Source of the DNA: SYFY01 sp031385325
Lineage (GTDB): Bacteria > Pseudomonadota > Gammaproteobacteria > Pseudomonadales > Azotimanducaceae
Direction of reading: 5' to 3'
DNA: 64,000 nt
Assembly (NCBI GenBank): GCA_031385325.1
Contig: JANNBJ010000214.1
Coordinates: 1-64,000, forward strand
Positions 42,565 to 51,604 of this stretch are shown here, piece after piece; within the stretch, counting starts at the first letter, position 1, and every line of letters starts with the position of its first letter. The notes beneath the pieces are model-generated. The model worked only from the letters and a program-made list of their open reading frames with translations, ran no database searches and was not told where the DNA came from. The position numbers and the translations under genes were made by a program.

Positions 42565-43986
42565 TCAGGCCACAGCCTGCTGACCCGTGGCACGCATCAG
42601 TGCGCCCGAGGCATCCAGCGCAGCAACCCGATAACTCTCGGCATAGGTGGGGAAATTGAATACATTTTCGATAAAGGTATCGATGACCCCGTTGTTGAGC
42701 ATGGCCATCTGACCGATATGCACGAGTTCCGTGGCGAAGGCGCCCACCGCATGTACACCAACGACCTTGCGATCCGCCGTCACTACCAGCTTCAGCATGC
42801 CTTCCTGGGATTGGGCAATCTGGCCACGCGCAATTTCCTTGAAATTCGCACGACCCACAACTGAGCCCGGATATTTCTGCGTCGCCTGGGTTTCCGTCAA
42901 TCCAACGCTGGCCAGTTCCGGAACGGAGTAAATCCCGGTTGGAATGAACTCACTGAAGCGTCCCGCGCTGGCACCCAGGATGTCGCAGGCAACACGGCGC
43001 CCCTGCTCCATGGAAGCCGAAGCCAGTGAAGGAGGGCCGACGACGTCACCTGCGGCGTAAATATGCGGCACGTTGGTACGCCCGGTTTCATTGACTTCTA
43101 TCAACTGGCGATCATTGACACGAACGCCGGAATTTTCGATGCGCAATCCTTCGAGCTGAGAGATCCGCCCAAGCGCACACATCGCCTTGTCGGTGCGCAG
43201 GACCGATCCATCACGAAACGTGCTTTCAACCTGACTCACACCATCGAAAACGACGCCTTCAACTTCGGCTTCGCCGATGAAGACACCACCATGCTGTTCG
43301 AAATACTCGACAAAGCGGTCGGTCAGATCGCTGTCGAGAAAGCCCAGTGGACGTGGATAACGGTCGACTAGCGTGACCTGTACACCCAATAGAGCAAACA
43401 CGCTGGCGTATTCGCAGGCAATGACACCACCGCCCAATACCAACAGGGTTTGTGGCAGGTAAGCCAGTGAGAGGAGAGAGTCGCTGTCGTAGATGTGTTC
43501 GTGATCGATGGCAACATTGGCCGGCGCACGTGGTTTGGAGCCGGTTGCAACCACGACGTACTCGGTACGCAGCTGCGAAGTCGTTCCGTCCGTATGACGT
43601 ACCCGAAGAGTATGCGGATCATCGAAGCTCGCGCGACCATGCACGATCGTTATTGCGTTTCGTGTCAGTTGCTCGGTCATGTAGTGATCGTGCGCGTGAA
43701 CGATGTGAGTCATTTCGCCAATCAGTTCGGCTATACCACCTCGATACAGGTTGCGCGCTGAGCGCAACTCCGCAAACCGCTGGCCAGCGCGGTAGCGTTC
43801 CATTGCTCGCTCACGCAACGCTTTACTGGGAATGGTGCCTTGATGCACACAAGCGCCACCAACTTGCCGAGCCTGTTCGCAGATTGCGACTTTCTTGCCT
43901 GCCTTCGCGGCCTGTATTGCCGCTTTCTGTCCTGCCGGTCCGGAACCGATGATGACGATATCGAAAATCTGATTGGCTGTTTTCAT
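42565..43986 (-). CDS. sthA: Soluble pyridine nucleotide transhydrogenase SthA
   Basis: A 473-aa flavoprotein that transfers hydride between NADPH and NAD. It has the GSGPAGQKAAIQAAKAGKK FAD fold, the SthA-type active-site region GACVHQGTIPSKALRE with only one cysteine where disulfide reductases have two, a second nucleotide fold VLGGGVIACEYASVF and the dimerisation domain. It overlaps the upstream HDOD gene by 4 nt. Loss of the second redox cysteine distinguishes it from lipoamide dehydrogenase. Confidence 0.95.
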   Translation of the reverse strand: MKTANQIFDIVIIGSGPAGQKAAIQAAKAGKKVAICEQARQVGGACVHQGTIPSKALRERAMERYRAGQRFAELRSARNLYRGGIAELIGEMTHIVHAHDHYMTEQLTRNAITIVHGRASFDDPHTLRVRHTDGTTSQLRTEYVVVATGSKPRAPANVAIDHEHIYDSDSLLSLAYLPQTLLVLGGGVIACEYASVFALLGVQVTLVDRYPRPLGFLDSDLTDRFVEYFEQHGGVFIGEAEVEGVVFDGVSQVESTFRDGSVLRTDKAMCALGRISQLEGLRIENSGVRVNDRQLIEVNETGRTNVPHIYAAGDVVGPPSLASASMEQGRRVACDILGASAGRFSEFIPTGIYSVPELASVGLTETQATQKYPGSVVGRANFKEIARGQIAQSQEGMLKLVVTADRKVVGVHAVGAFATELVHIGQMAMLNNGVIDTFIENVFNFPTYAESYRVAALDASGALMRATGQQAVA

Positions 43987-44858
43987 AGCACCATGGACCC
44001 CAGTGACGCCTTGATTTGTTCTGTTTTGCCGAGGAGTTCTTCGACATCTTCGGGATACATGTTCAGGTGTTGAACCGCATCCAGATCGACAATCTGCTCC
44101 AGCTCTATGGTCTCTTGCAGCATGGCAATGGCGACCGCCCGGCCGGCCTCGACCGTCGCAACATCGTCGGCATGTTTTCCGGCAGCCGCAAAATCACCGA
44201 CATGGCGGACACAGACACCCACCAGTTCAGGAAGCTTCCAGCTTTCGACCAAAGCCGTTCCAGCCGCACGACCGAGAATAGCCAACAGATACTTGGCATC
44301 ACCGAGAGATAGCGCTGCATCTCGATTGCATAGTTCGACCGCAAGCACAGAGGTACCAACGTTGTGCAGCAGCCCGCCCAGGTACGAAACCTCAACGTTT
44401 TTGCGGGTAGCGCGGGCGAACTCCTTGGCCCACAGTCCGGTCGCCAGACCCACCTGCCACGCTTCGTCCATCAGGACCTGGAAAGCCCCTTTGCAACTCA
44501 GGGCATTCTTCAGGGAGGCGGTCAATGCGATTTCGCGAATGCGGACCATGCCTAACCGGGCGATGGCCTGCTGCAGGGCAACGATTTCCGTCGCACCGCG
44601 AAAGGTTGGGGAGTTGACGACGCGCAGCACATGCGAAGCCAGCGATTGATCTTTCTGAATCAATCCGGCCAGACGTGCGGCATCGGCGCCATCATCGAGT
44701 GAGCTCGACAACACTTCCATGGCAACGTTTGGCAACACCGGCAATTTGAGTCGGTGCGACTCGATATCGACCCTCAGTTTGGCTTCGATAGCGACGAGGT
44801 CCGGCCCCGGCGACTCGGTCGCGGTGATATCGATACTGGCTAAAGACATGCTGAACAT
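43983..44858 (-). CDS. HDOD domain protein
   Basis: A 291-aa protein with an HDOD domain (about 35-235): LPVLPNVAMEVLSSSLDD at its start and NSPTFRGATEIVALQQAIARLGMVRIREIAL in the middle (partially quoted). HDOD proteins are HD-fold signalling proteins lacking catalytic metal residues and act in regulation of motility, c-di-GMP or stress pathways. It begins at ATG 44858 or, with a better-spaced GGA, at 44849. It is cotranscribed with sthA (4-nt overlap), an unusual pairing whose meaning is unclear. Confidence 0.88.
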   Translation of the reverse strand: MFSMSLASIDITATESPGPDLVAIEAKLRVDIESHRLKLPVLPNVAMEVLSSSLDDGADAARLAGLIQKDQSLASHVLRVVNSPTFRGATEIVALQQAIARLGMVRIREIALTASLKNALSCKGAFQVLMDEAWQVGLATGLWAKEFARATRKNVEVSYLGGLLHNVGTSVLAVELCNRDAALSLGDAKYLLAILGRAAGTALVESWKLPELVGVCVRHVGDFAAAGKHADDVATVEAGRAVAIAMLQETIELEQIVDLDAVQHLNMYPEDVEELLGKTEQIKASLGSMVL

Positions 44859-44973
44859 CCGGCCTGTAGGTGGATGTACAGAGCATAGTCAAAGATTGGG
44901 ACTGCGCTTTCGGTGACTGCGTTCGGAATCGGTCACGGCAGCCGGAACGGTCGTCAAAGGCAAGTCGGCGGAT

Positions 44974-45216
44974 TCAGAATTCCCGGCGGCGACCCGACTT
45001 CGGTGTCACGTCGTAACCGAGTCCCGCTTCTTCAACGCGATCAACACGATCACATTTGGCAGGATTGCCACCACAGATTTCGCATGCAGAATCGGCGCCG
45101 AATGCCTTCAAACCACCACAACTTCCGGCGATCGGTTTTCGCCCGAGGATGACCCCGATGGCCATCATCCCGACCAGCCCGAGCATAATGACAAAGGTTA
45201 AAATGGCGGTGCTCAT
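44974..45216 (-). CDS. nqrM: Na+-translocating NADH:quinone reductase maturation factor NqrM
   Basis: An 80-aa DUF539 protein with one N-terminal membrane helix and the cysteine set GRKPIAGSCGGL, CEICGG and KCD. NqrM delivers the iron that forms the Fe centre of Na+-NQR between subunits NqrD and NqrE. It overlaps apbE by 4 nt. In Vibrio apbE and nqrM follow nqrABCDEF; here the six subunit genes are not adjacent. Confidence 0.93.
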   Translation of the reverse strand: MSTAILTFVIMLGLVGMMAIGVILGRKPIAGSCGGLKAFGADSACEICGGNPAKCDRVDRVEEAGLGYDVTPKSGRRREF

Positions 45217-46214
45217 GGTGACTCCAGAAGACTCTTCATCGCTGAAGTATATCGCTCGTCGAAACCGTTGGCTCGACGAACCAGCATGTAAACCGGAATT
45301 GCTTCCCGTTCTGCCAGTTCCAACCCTGCGTCCGGACCCAGGACATTCAATGCCGTTGCCCAGGCATCAGCGTCAGCGGTGGTGTCCCGAACCACGGATA
45401 CCGATGCCAACGCGTGCCGGATCGGGTAACCATCGCGTGGATCGATGGTGTGTGAAATTCGCCGACCGTCGACTTCGCGGTAGTTCCGATAGTCCCCGGA
45501 AGTGGCAATAGCCCGGTTGTGAAGCGTAACGACAGCTTCCACCCCGGTTTGCAGATCAGAGGGGGTTTCGATGCCGATCCGCCATGGCTGATTTTCCTTG
45601 TTGACCCCGAACGCCCTGACTTCTCCACCAACATCCACCATCGCATCTGTACAACCGCTACGCCGCAGGCTGTCGACGGCGACATCAACGCCATAACCTT
45701 TGGCTATTGCCGACAAGTCGATGAACACGTCATCGCGGGTTCGAGTGACATGTTCAGACTCGAGAAGTTCGAATCCCCCATCGCTGGGCGGCAGTAGCCG
45801 TTGGATTTCTTCGGCTGGGGGGGCGTCCAGGGTTTTTACCGGTCCGAATCCCCAGGCATTGACAAGCGCACCAACTGAGACATCAAACGCACCGCCGCTT
45901 TGTTCCCGAACGGCCCTGGCCAGTGATAGTACGGACCACAATCCCGCGGTTGCGGGAAGCGGCGTGCCAACCGGTGTTTGATTAAGTCGCATGAGTTGCG
46001 AATCGGGTTTGTAGGTCGACAACTCGGCATCGACGTCTGCCAGAGCTTTCGCTGCAGACTTGAATGCGGCGTCTGAATCGCTGCATCGCGCAGTAAACAC
46101 GTAGTAGGTACCCATCACCGCACCTTCGACCGTTTCATGTCGAGGACCACCAGCCAGATCACCACAACCAGCCAGAGCCAAAATGAGCACAATTGCTGGA
46201 AATCGAACGTGCAT
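45213..46214 (-). CDS. apbE: FAD:protein FMN transferase ApbE (lipoprotein)
   Basis: A 333-aa flavin transferase. The N terminus is a lipoprotein signal ending LALAGCG, so it is anchored on the periplasmic side. GTYYVFTA, FDVSVGALVNAWGF, DLSAIAKGYGVD and the Mg-binding region near DVGGEVRAFG, plus ISHTIDPRDG, are the family motifs. It attaches FMN to threonines of NqrB and NqrC. ATG 46214 with GGAG 7 nt upstream is preferred over the frame start at 46298. It is coupled to nqrM. Confidence 0.94.
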   Translation of the reverse strand: MHVRFPAIVLILALAGCGDLAGGPRHETVEGAVMGTYYVFTARCSDSDAAFKSAAKALADVDAELSTYKPDSQLMRLNQTPVGTPLPATAGLWSVLSLARAVREQSGGAFDVSVGALVNAWGFGPVKTLDAPPAEEIQRLLPPSDGGFELLESEHVTRTRDDVFIDLSAIAKGYGVDVAVDSLRRSGCTDAMVDVGGEVRAFGVNKENQPWRIGIETPSDLQTGVEAVVTLHNRAIATSGDYRNYREVDGRRISHTIDPRDGYPIRHALASVSVVRDTTADADAWATALNVLGPDAGLELAEREAIPVYMLVRRANGFDERYTSAMKSLLESP

Positions 46215-46647
46215 CTGTCTCTCCCGTGCCAGATTCCCGGCGGCCATTACACATCGAAAACAAGGCACCACAAAGGCGGAGCACACGACGATCCACACCG
46301 CGGCACACTGACTCCATCACGGCCATGCAGTAGGAAGCGCCGATGTCAGTCAGTCAATATCCAGTTCCGGTGATGAGCGCCCAAGGTTCAACCGGTGTGC
46401 CTGTACCATTTGGTCATCGCAATGTACCAGCGAACCTCACGGGTGGCTCCCTCATCGGGGCGCCACGTGAAGATCTGCGCTTCGCGGGTCGAATGACACG
46501 GCCGAATCGGTTCCCGGTAGAAGCCGCGCTGGCGATGAACGAGGTTCGAGTTGGCCGGATGGGTCATCACGTTGACACCCGCTGCTGATTCGTTCAGCGT
46601 GCGCGGTCCCGCGCGTCGACGTCGCCGATCATGGACCTTGTTGAACG
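46215..46647. other. Intergenic region, no supported gene
   Basis: This 433-nt gap separates divergent apbE and the symporter gene. A 59-codon minus-strand frame (46388-46567, beginning MTHPANSNLVHRQ and ending KWYRHTG) looks somewhat protein-like but lacks a good ribosome-binding site and I do not recognise it. The 81-codon plus-strand frame (46343-46588) shows nothing. No clear promoter or hairpin was found. Confidence 0.4.
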
Positions 46648-47886
46648 ATGAACCAGAAATGGCTGACACCATTGCTCCTTCTCGGAGCGATGGTCGGGTG
46701 GGCGTTGGGCTCATTGGCAGGCGGCCTGCCGTGGCTCGACGCTTTCATGCTGTACGCCAGGACCATCTTCCTGGAAGGGCTGAAGCTGGTCATCGGGCCA
46801 TTGATCTTCTTTTCGTTGATGTCCGGCATCCTGCGGCTCGCCGAATCCAGAGACATCCAGCGGCTGGGCGGCATCACGATCATTTATTTTCTGTCCACCA
46901 CTGCCATTGCGATCTGCATAGGCCTGTTCGTCGTCACCTTTCTGCACCCATGGACCAGTCAGCCGCCACTGACTGATCTGCCTCCACTCGCGCCTGGGGT
47001 CACGCTGGTCTCCAGCCAGAATGCCGGCGTCGATGCCCTCTTCCTCGGCATCCTGAAGCAGATGTTGGTGAATCCGTTTTCTGCACTGGCCAATCTCAAC
47101 ATCATGGGCCTTGTGACCAATGCGGTGGTGTTCGGCTTGGCAGCACTCTTTTCCCTGCCAAAAGAGTCATCGATCATTACGGCGATTCACGACATCACTG
47201 CCGTCATCTACCGAGTGGCGGGCTGGGCAGTCGCGTTGGCGCCGATTGGTGTGATGGGAATCGTCTACAACTTTGTTGGCGCGATGGAGTCAAATCTGCT
47301 CGGCCAATTGATCGGTTTTTCACTGTTGGTGCTCGGTGCCACCGCGGTGCATGCGCTGATTGTACTGCCAGGGTTGAGTTGGTGGCTGGGTCGCGTCCCG
47401 CCGTGGAAACTGTTCCCTGCCATCGGTCAGGCCATGTTCGTCGCGCTCACGACGTCATCTTCGGCTGCGACGCTGCCGGTGACCATGCGTTGTGCAGAAC
47501 AGAATCTGGGTGTCCGCCGATCGACCGCCAGTTTTGTCCTGCCGCTTGGTGCAACCATCAACATGGATGGCACTGCGCTCTTTGAAGGTATGGCTGCGGT
47601 TTTCCTCGCTTATCTGTTCAGCGTGCCGTTGACAGAATCATCCATCATCGCTGTGTTTTTCGTGGCGATGATCAGCTCGATCGGTGCACCCGGCATTCCT
47701 TCCGGCTCGATGGCCGGTATGCAGATGGTCCTTTTGGCGGTTGGCATTCCGCTGGAAGCCATTGGCCTGTTGCTGCTCATCGAAAGGCCTCTCGATACCT
47801 TTCGTACGGCGGTCAACGTGCAAGGCGATCTGGTAGGTTCGGTAATCGTCGATCGACTGGTGTTTCGGAAGGACGCGCATGGCTGA
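46648..47886 (+). CDS. Dicarboxylate/amino acid:cation symporter (DAACS, GltP-like)
   Basis: A 412-aa membrane transporter of the glutamate/dicarboxylate family. The re-entrant hairpin 1 serines are in TTSSSAATLPVTM, the conserved NMDGTALFEG of TM7 is present, and HP2 (SSIGAPGIPSGSM) follows. These fix it as a Na+- or H+-coupled transporter of acidic amino acids or C4-dicarboxylates; substrate is not resolved. It overlaps the downstream histidine-phosphatase gene by 8 nt. Confidence 0.92.
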   Translation: MNQKWLTPLLLLGAMVGWALGSLAGGLPWLDAFMLYARTIFLEGLKLVIGPLIFFSLMSGILRLAESRDIQRLGGITIIYFLSTTAIAICIGLFVVTFLHPWTSQPPLTDLPPLAPGVTLVSSQNAGVDALFLGILKQMLVNPFSALANLNIMGLVTNAVVFGLAALFSLPKESSIITAIHDITAVIYRVAGWAVALAPIGVMGIVYNFVGAMESNLLGQLIGFSLLVLGATAVHALIVLPGLSWWLGRVPPWKLFPAIGQAMFVALTTSSSAATLPVTMRCAEQNLGVRRSTASFVLPLGATINMDGTALFEGMAAVFLAYLFSVPLTESSIIAVFFVAMISSIGAPGIPSGSMAGMQMVLLAVGIPLEAIGLLLLIERPLDTFRTAVNVQGDLVGSVIVDRLVFRKDAHG

Positions 47887-48478
47887 GCATTTACTAATGA
47901 TCCGGCATGGTCTGATTCAGGCCAACAAGGACGGACGTTGGCATGGCTCAACCGATTCACCATTGACGTGGCGAGGCGGCCGCCAGGCCAAACGCACTGC
48001 CCGACATGTCAGCGCACGCAGTGCCCCATTCGAGACCGTTTACGTCAGCCCTTTGCAACGCTGCCGGAGCACAGCTGCGCCGATCGCAGCGGCCTTCGGT
48101 CTCGTGCCAGTGATCCACGACGACCTGCGTGAGTGGGATATCGGCGAATGGGAGAATCTGCCGTTTCCTGAATTGGCCAAACAACACGATTTCATGGGCA
48201 AAATCCGACAGAACCCGCACTTTCAGCCGCCCCGTGGCGAGAGCCTCGCGCAGGTAGCGACCCGCATGGTGAAAGCCTTGAACGAGATCAATGAATGCCA
48301 TTCGGGTAGCGTTGCAGTCGTCAGCCATGGTGCCGCGATGGCCGTCGCGCTGGCTCAGATCCTCGATGAGGACTATCACCGCTGGTCACACTATCTGTGC
48401 GAGAACTGTGCGTTAACAGAGCTGGTGCTGGGTGAAAAGTCTTACGTCAATTTTTTCAATCGAACCGAACATCTGTAA
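47879..48478 (+). CDS. Histidine phosphatase family protein
   Basis: A 199-aa phosphoglycerate-mutase-like phosphatase. The phospho-acceptor His is in LLMIRHGLIQANKDGRWHG, an arginine pair in YVSPLQRCRST, the catalytic Glu in LREWDIGEWEN and the second His in VVSHGAAMAVAL. The N-terminal RHG box is standard. Substrate is unknown; alpha-ribazole phosphatase or a broad sugar phosphatase is possible. It is coupled to the symporter upstream. Confidence 0.88.
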   Translation: MAEHLLMIRHGLIQANKDGRWHGSTDSPLTWRGGRQAKRTARHVSARSAPFETVYVSPLQRCRSTAAPIAAAFGLVPVIHDDLREWDIGEWENLPFPELAKQHDFMGKIRQNPHFQPPRGESLAQVATRMVKALNEINECHSGSVAVVSHGAAMAVALAQILDEDYHRWSHYLCENCALTELVLGEKSYVNFFNRTEHL

Positions 48479-48531
48479 TTTCCGGCCTCCGTGGTAACCT
48501 CCCGTAAACACCATTTCAGGGGTCCAGCCAC

Positions 48532-49068
48532 ATGAGCCAAATCCGTTTGATGACCGATGCCGAGCTCACACCTGCCACACTCGCGCAAGTTCAAGCGATG
48601 GAATCCGCGGGACGAGATGCATCGGTGTCACGTGCACTTGCCAATCGAGCAGACATGTTTGATACCTACTTCAAGTTTTATGCTCCTGCCCATTCCGGTG
48701 GCATCGTCGAACCGGATCTGAAGGAGCTGGTCAGACTCAAGGTCGCCAGACTCAACGACTGTTTCACCTGACTGAACGCACGCTTTCCATCGGCGATGGA
48801 AAAAGGGCTCACTGAACAGAAAATCGCACGCCTCGACAAACCCCGGTTCGAAACTGGCGACTTCACACCCCGTGAGCAGATGGGCATCGAATACGCCCAG
48901 ATGCTGGCGATGAACCACAACGCCATTGATGCGGCCTTCTTCGAACGGCTCCGCGTGGAGTTCAATGATGCCGAAATCCTTGAGCTTGGCATGATGATCG
49001 GCCAGTACATCGGCTTTGGCAGATTGTTGAAAATTCTCGATCTGGAACCAAAGTATTGCGAAACCTGA
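48532..49068 (+). CDS. Selenocysteine-containing carboxymuconolactone decarboxylase/AhpD-like protein
   Basis: A 178-aa protein if the in-frame TGA at 48769-48771 is read as selenocysteine (U80). Upstream 79 codons end KVARLNDCFT and the frame continues LNARFPSAMEKG to TGA at 49066-49068, all one CMD domain. Active site is Cys77-x-x-U80, with Glu65 twelve residues before Cys77, the same spacing as Glu118-Cys130 in M. tuberculosis AhpD; the histidine position is Arg84. AhpD-like proteins are disulfide/peroxide reductases. A SECIS-like hairpin follows the TGA. AGGGG lies 9 nt before ATG 48532. A standard caller would report two fragments (48532-48771 and 48796-49068). It precedes an enoyl-CoA hydratase by 31 nt. 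Confidence 0.88.
48784..48802 (+). promoter_or_regulatory. Bacterial SECIS element
   Basis: TTTCCATC (48784-48791), loop GGC (48792-48794) and GATGGAAA (48795-48802) form a perfect 8-bp stem. The loop begins with GG and lies 21 nt after the in-frame TGA. Bacterial SECIS models require a short apical loop with G in its first two positions some 16-37 nt beyond the UGA, so it fits on both counts. The hairpin also codes for FPSAMEK, as expected inside a reading frame. Confidence 0.85.
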
Positions 49069-49099
49069 TGCCCCTGAAACTTAATCAAAAAGGAATCCA

Positions 49100-49870
49100 A
49101 TGACTCAATTCTGTCGCACCGAACAACGTGGCCACACCCTGATCGTCACTATCAATCGGCCGGATCGCCTGAACGCGCTGCACCCGGCGGCGAACAAGGA
49201 GTTAGGAGAGGTTTTTGACGCATTCGCGGCCAATTCCGATCAATGGGTAGCGATCATCACCGGCGAAGGTCGAGCCTTCAGCGCTGGTAACGATCTGCGC
49301 CACCAGGCCGAGGGTGGTGAACGTGTCGCGTTTCCACGCGGCTTTGGTGGCCTCACGTCCCGATTTGATCTGACCAAGCCGATCATCGCGGCTGTGAATG
49401 GCGTGGCCATGGGAGGGGGATTCGAAATCGCCCTGGCGTGTGATCTGATCATCGCTTCCGAAAAAGCCGTCTTCGCCTTGCCCGAGCCAAAGGTCGGGCT
49501 TGCCGCACTGGCCGGAGGGCTCAACCGCCTGCCGCGTCAAATCGGCGTCAAGCGAGCGCTGGGGATGATTCTCACCGGTCGCCATGTACCTGCGGCGGAA
49601 GGCGAGAAACTGGGCTTCGTCAACGAAGTGGTACCCCACGAGCAGTTGCTGGAAACGGCGTTGCGTTGGGCCAGCATGATCGAGGCATGCTCTCCCCTGT
49701 CCATTCGTGCCAGCAAGGAAGTGGTCTACGGCAGCCTGGATTCGGCATCGCTCGCCGATTCGATGGGCCGCAAATACGACGGCGTAATGGCAATGGTACA
49801 GAGCCAGGATTTTGTCGAGGGTCCACGCGCGTTCGCCGAGAAGCGCAAGCCAAACTGGCAGGGCAAGTAG
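49100..49870 (+). CDS. Enoyl-CoA hydratase/isomerase family protein
   Basis: A 256-aa crotonase-fold protein. The oxyanion-hole segments are GEGRAFSAGNDLRHQ and NGVAMGGGFEIALACDLIIAS, followed by FALPEPKVGLAALAGGLNRLPRQIG. The catalytic Glu in the FALPEP/G region is present as Glu in LPEPKVG, and the second glutamate is not evident, so hydratase versus isomerase activity is uncertain. AAGGA lies 5 nt before ATG 49100, directly after the selenoprotein gene, which suggests cotranscription. Confidence 0.9.
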   Translation: MTQFCRTEQRGHTLIVTINRPDRLNALHPAANKELGEVFDAFAANSDQWVAIITGEGRAFSAGNDLRHQAEGGERVAFPRGFGGLTSRFDLTKPIIAAVNGVAMGGGFEIALACDLIIASEKAVFALPEPKVGLAALAGGLNRLPRQIGVKRALGMILTGRHVPAAEGEKLGFVNEVVPHEQLLETALRWASMIEACSPLSIRASKEVVYGSLDSASLADSMGRKYDGVMAMVQSQDFVEGPRAFAEKRKPNWQGK

Positions 49871-49879
49871 ACCGTGACG

Positions 49880-50119
49880 TCAGTGGTCGGAATCGCCCAT
49901 GGCGGTGCCGACCACCTCGGCGATGACCGATACTGACAGATAGAGATCTTCAAGCACTCTGGTTTCCCCACTGACCATGATTTCAGCCATGATATCCGAG
50001 CGCGGAATGGCGATGAAAAACAGGTCCGGGACGGTTGCAAACTGGCCCGGGTACGGATCGGCGTCAGTGGATGGTCGCAAGTGGAACTCCATTCCCCTTG
50101 ATTCAAGACTCGAACTCAT
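49880..50119 (-). CDS. Small hypothetical protein
   Basis: A 79-aa minus-strand frame starting MSSSLESRG (ATG 50119, with GGA 5 nt upstream; the frame runs to 50134). It has no membrane helix or known motif. Its stop lies 9 nt from the stop of the enoyl-CoA hydratase gene, a convergent arrangement that fits a real gene, and an AT-rich stretch upstream (about 50140-50180) could hold its promoter. I do not recognise it; it may be spurious. Confidence 0.4.
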   Translation of the reverse strand: MSSSLESRGMEFHLRPSTDADPYPGQFATVPDLFFIAIPRSDIMAEIMVSGETRVLEDLYLSVSVIAEVVGTAMGDSDH

Positions 50120-50238
50120 CAAGATCCATGCCAAACAACAAAGAACATCTATCTAATTGAAATTGAACATATTGATGTTTGCTTTGACGCTGTCCAGATG
50201 ACCGGGAAGAGTGTCTTTTCACGGCAGATTCTGCACCC

Positions 50239-51531
50239 GTGACCGACCCAACCCCGTCACAACGTGATCAGCGTCACGCTGAACGGCGATTTGACATCGA
50301 GGTGCGCCGACACCTGCCACGCAACTTCATAACGCATCTGATCCATGGCATGTTCGGGCAGACCGGTTTCCGGTTACTGAACGCACCCACCTTCCTGCCG
50401 GCGTACATGATCCTGTTGTCCGGGGGCTCCGATTTTGTCGTCGGGCTCTCGCTCGCATTACAGGCACTGGGCGCGGCCATCTCTCCATTCCTCGGCGCAA
50501 GCCTGGTCGAACACCGCAAAAAAGCATTGCCGGTCGCAATGTGGGTGGGGACCGCAACACGACTGCAAATACTGATCATCGCGCTCGCTGGGCTGCTGCT
50601 GCCACGTGAGTGGGCGTTGGCACTGATTCTCGTGACACTCACGGTCTACGGGGCCTTCCAGGGGATGCAGGGGGTTATCTTTCAGTTCGTCATGTCCAAG
50701 GTCATTCCTGTGTCACGACGAGGACGCCTGACCGGCCTGCGTAATTTCACTGCCGGGCTGACTGCTGCCGGGGTCGCTTATACAGGCGGTCTCTGGTTCC
50801 TCGGTGACACGCCAACCATCCAGGGTTATTCGAGCATTTTCGTGCTGGCATTTATTCTTGCCAGTCTGGGTCTGGCAGCTCTGCTGTTTATGCATGAACC
50901 CGAGTTGCCAAACGTCGTCGCAAAAACCAGAACCGGGATCGATTGGGCGCGCATTCCAGCAATGCTGCGTGAGGATAAGGCCTTTCGACGTTTCGTCACC
51001 GCACGGTCACTAACGACGGCAGGACGACTGGCCATGCCGTTCTACATTCTCTACGCAGCTCAGCACACGACGCTGACCGGCAGCAATCTCGGGTTGTTGA
51101 CCATCGCCTTCACCCTCGCCGGCAATGTCTCAAACCTTGGGTGGGGCGAAATCGCGGATCGATACGGGTATCGCCGGGTGATGTTGATGGCACTGGTGAT
51201 CTGGGTGGTTTCCACATTGGCCCTCTTCGTGACCGAAGGCATCGGACTGACCAGCCTTGTCTTCGTGGGTATTGGTGCTGCGGCCCAAGGCTTCCAGAAT
51301 GCTGCCGCCAATATCGTCCTTGAATTTGGCAGCCGAGAAGATGTGCCGATGCGACTCGCCATATCCAACAGTGCATCCGAAGCTGCAGGCGCCGTTGCCA
51401 CGCTCTGCGCCGGATTGCTGGCTACTGGATTTGGGTATGAGGCGGTCTTCATCGCTTCCATCTGCTTTCTCGCCATTGGCGGCTTCTTTATTCGGCGGCA
51501 CGTTCCCGACCCGCGTCATCGCACAACTTGA
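50239..51531 (+). CDS. MFS transporter
   Basis: A 430-aa protein with about 12 hydrophobic helices. Between TM2 and TM3 is a degenerate MFS motif A (GASLVEHRKKALPV) and a repeat of it in the second half (GEIADRYGYRRVM). The N-terminal 35 aa are polar and charged. It most resembles drug/metabolite exporters but nothing in the sequence names a substrate. It stands alone, 73 nt ahead of the rhodanese gene on the same strand. Confidence 0.85.
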   Translation: MTDPTPSQRDQRHAERRFDIEVRRHLPRNFITHLIHGMFGQTGFRLLNAPTFLPAYMILLSGGSDFVVGLSLALQALGAAISPFLGASLVEHRKKALPVAMWVGTATRLQILIIALAGLLLPREWALALILVTLTVYGAFQGMQGVIFQFVMSKVIPVSRRGRLTGLRNFTAGLTAAGVAYTGGLWFLGDTPTIQGYSSIFVLAFILASLGLAALLFMHEPELPNVVAKTRTGIDWARIPAMLREDKAFRRFVTARSLTTAGRLAMPFYILYAAQHTTLTGSNLGLLTIAFTLAGNVSNLGWGEIADRYGYRRVMLMALVIWVVSTLALFVTEGIGLTSLVFVGIGAAAQGFQNAAANIVLEFGSREDVPMRLAISNSASEAAGAVATLCAGLLATGFGYEAVFIASICFLAIGGFFIRRHVPDPRHRTT

Positions 51532-51604
51532 CCACACTGCGTGACGCTTCTCGTCCGCGCCCGCAGCCTGTTAGGCTTGACCTCTCACTGAACGGATATC
51601 CTCG

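Noticed and set aside
45755..45780. tRNA-like word GTTCGAATCC inside apbE
   Set aside because: No acceptor stem or anticodon arm can be formed around it, and it is within a clear coding region.
46343..46588. 81-codon plus-strand gene before the symporter
   Set aside because: Composition unlike protein of neighbours, no ribosome-binding site and no known motif.
48532..49068. Pseudogene or two separate genes for the CMD-like protein
   Set aside because: The frame is kept on both sides of a single TGA that lies on the redox-active cysteine position, with a SECIS-like hairpin at the right distance; random decay would not give this combination.
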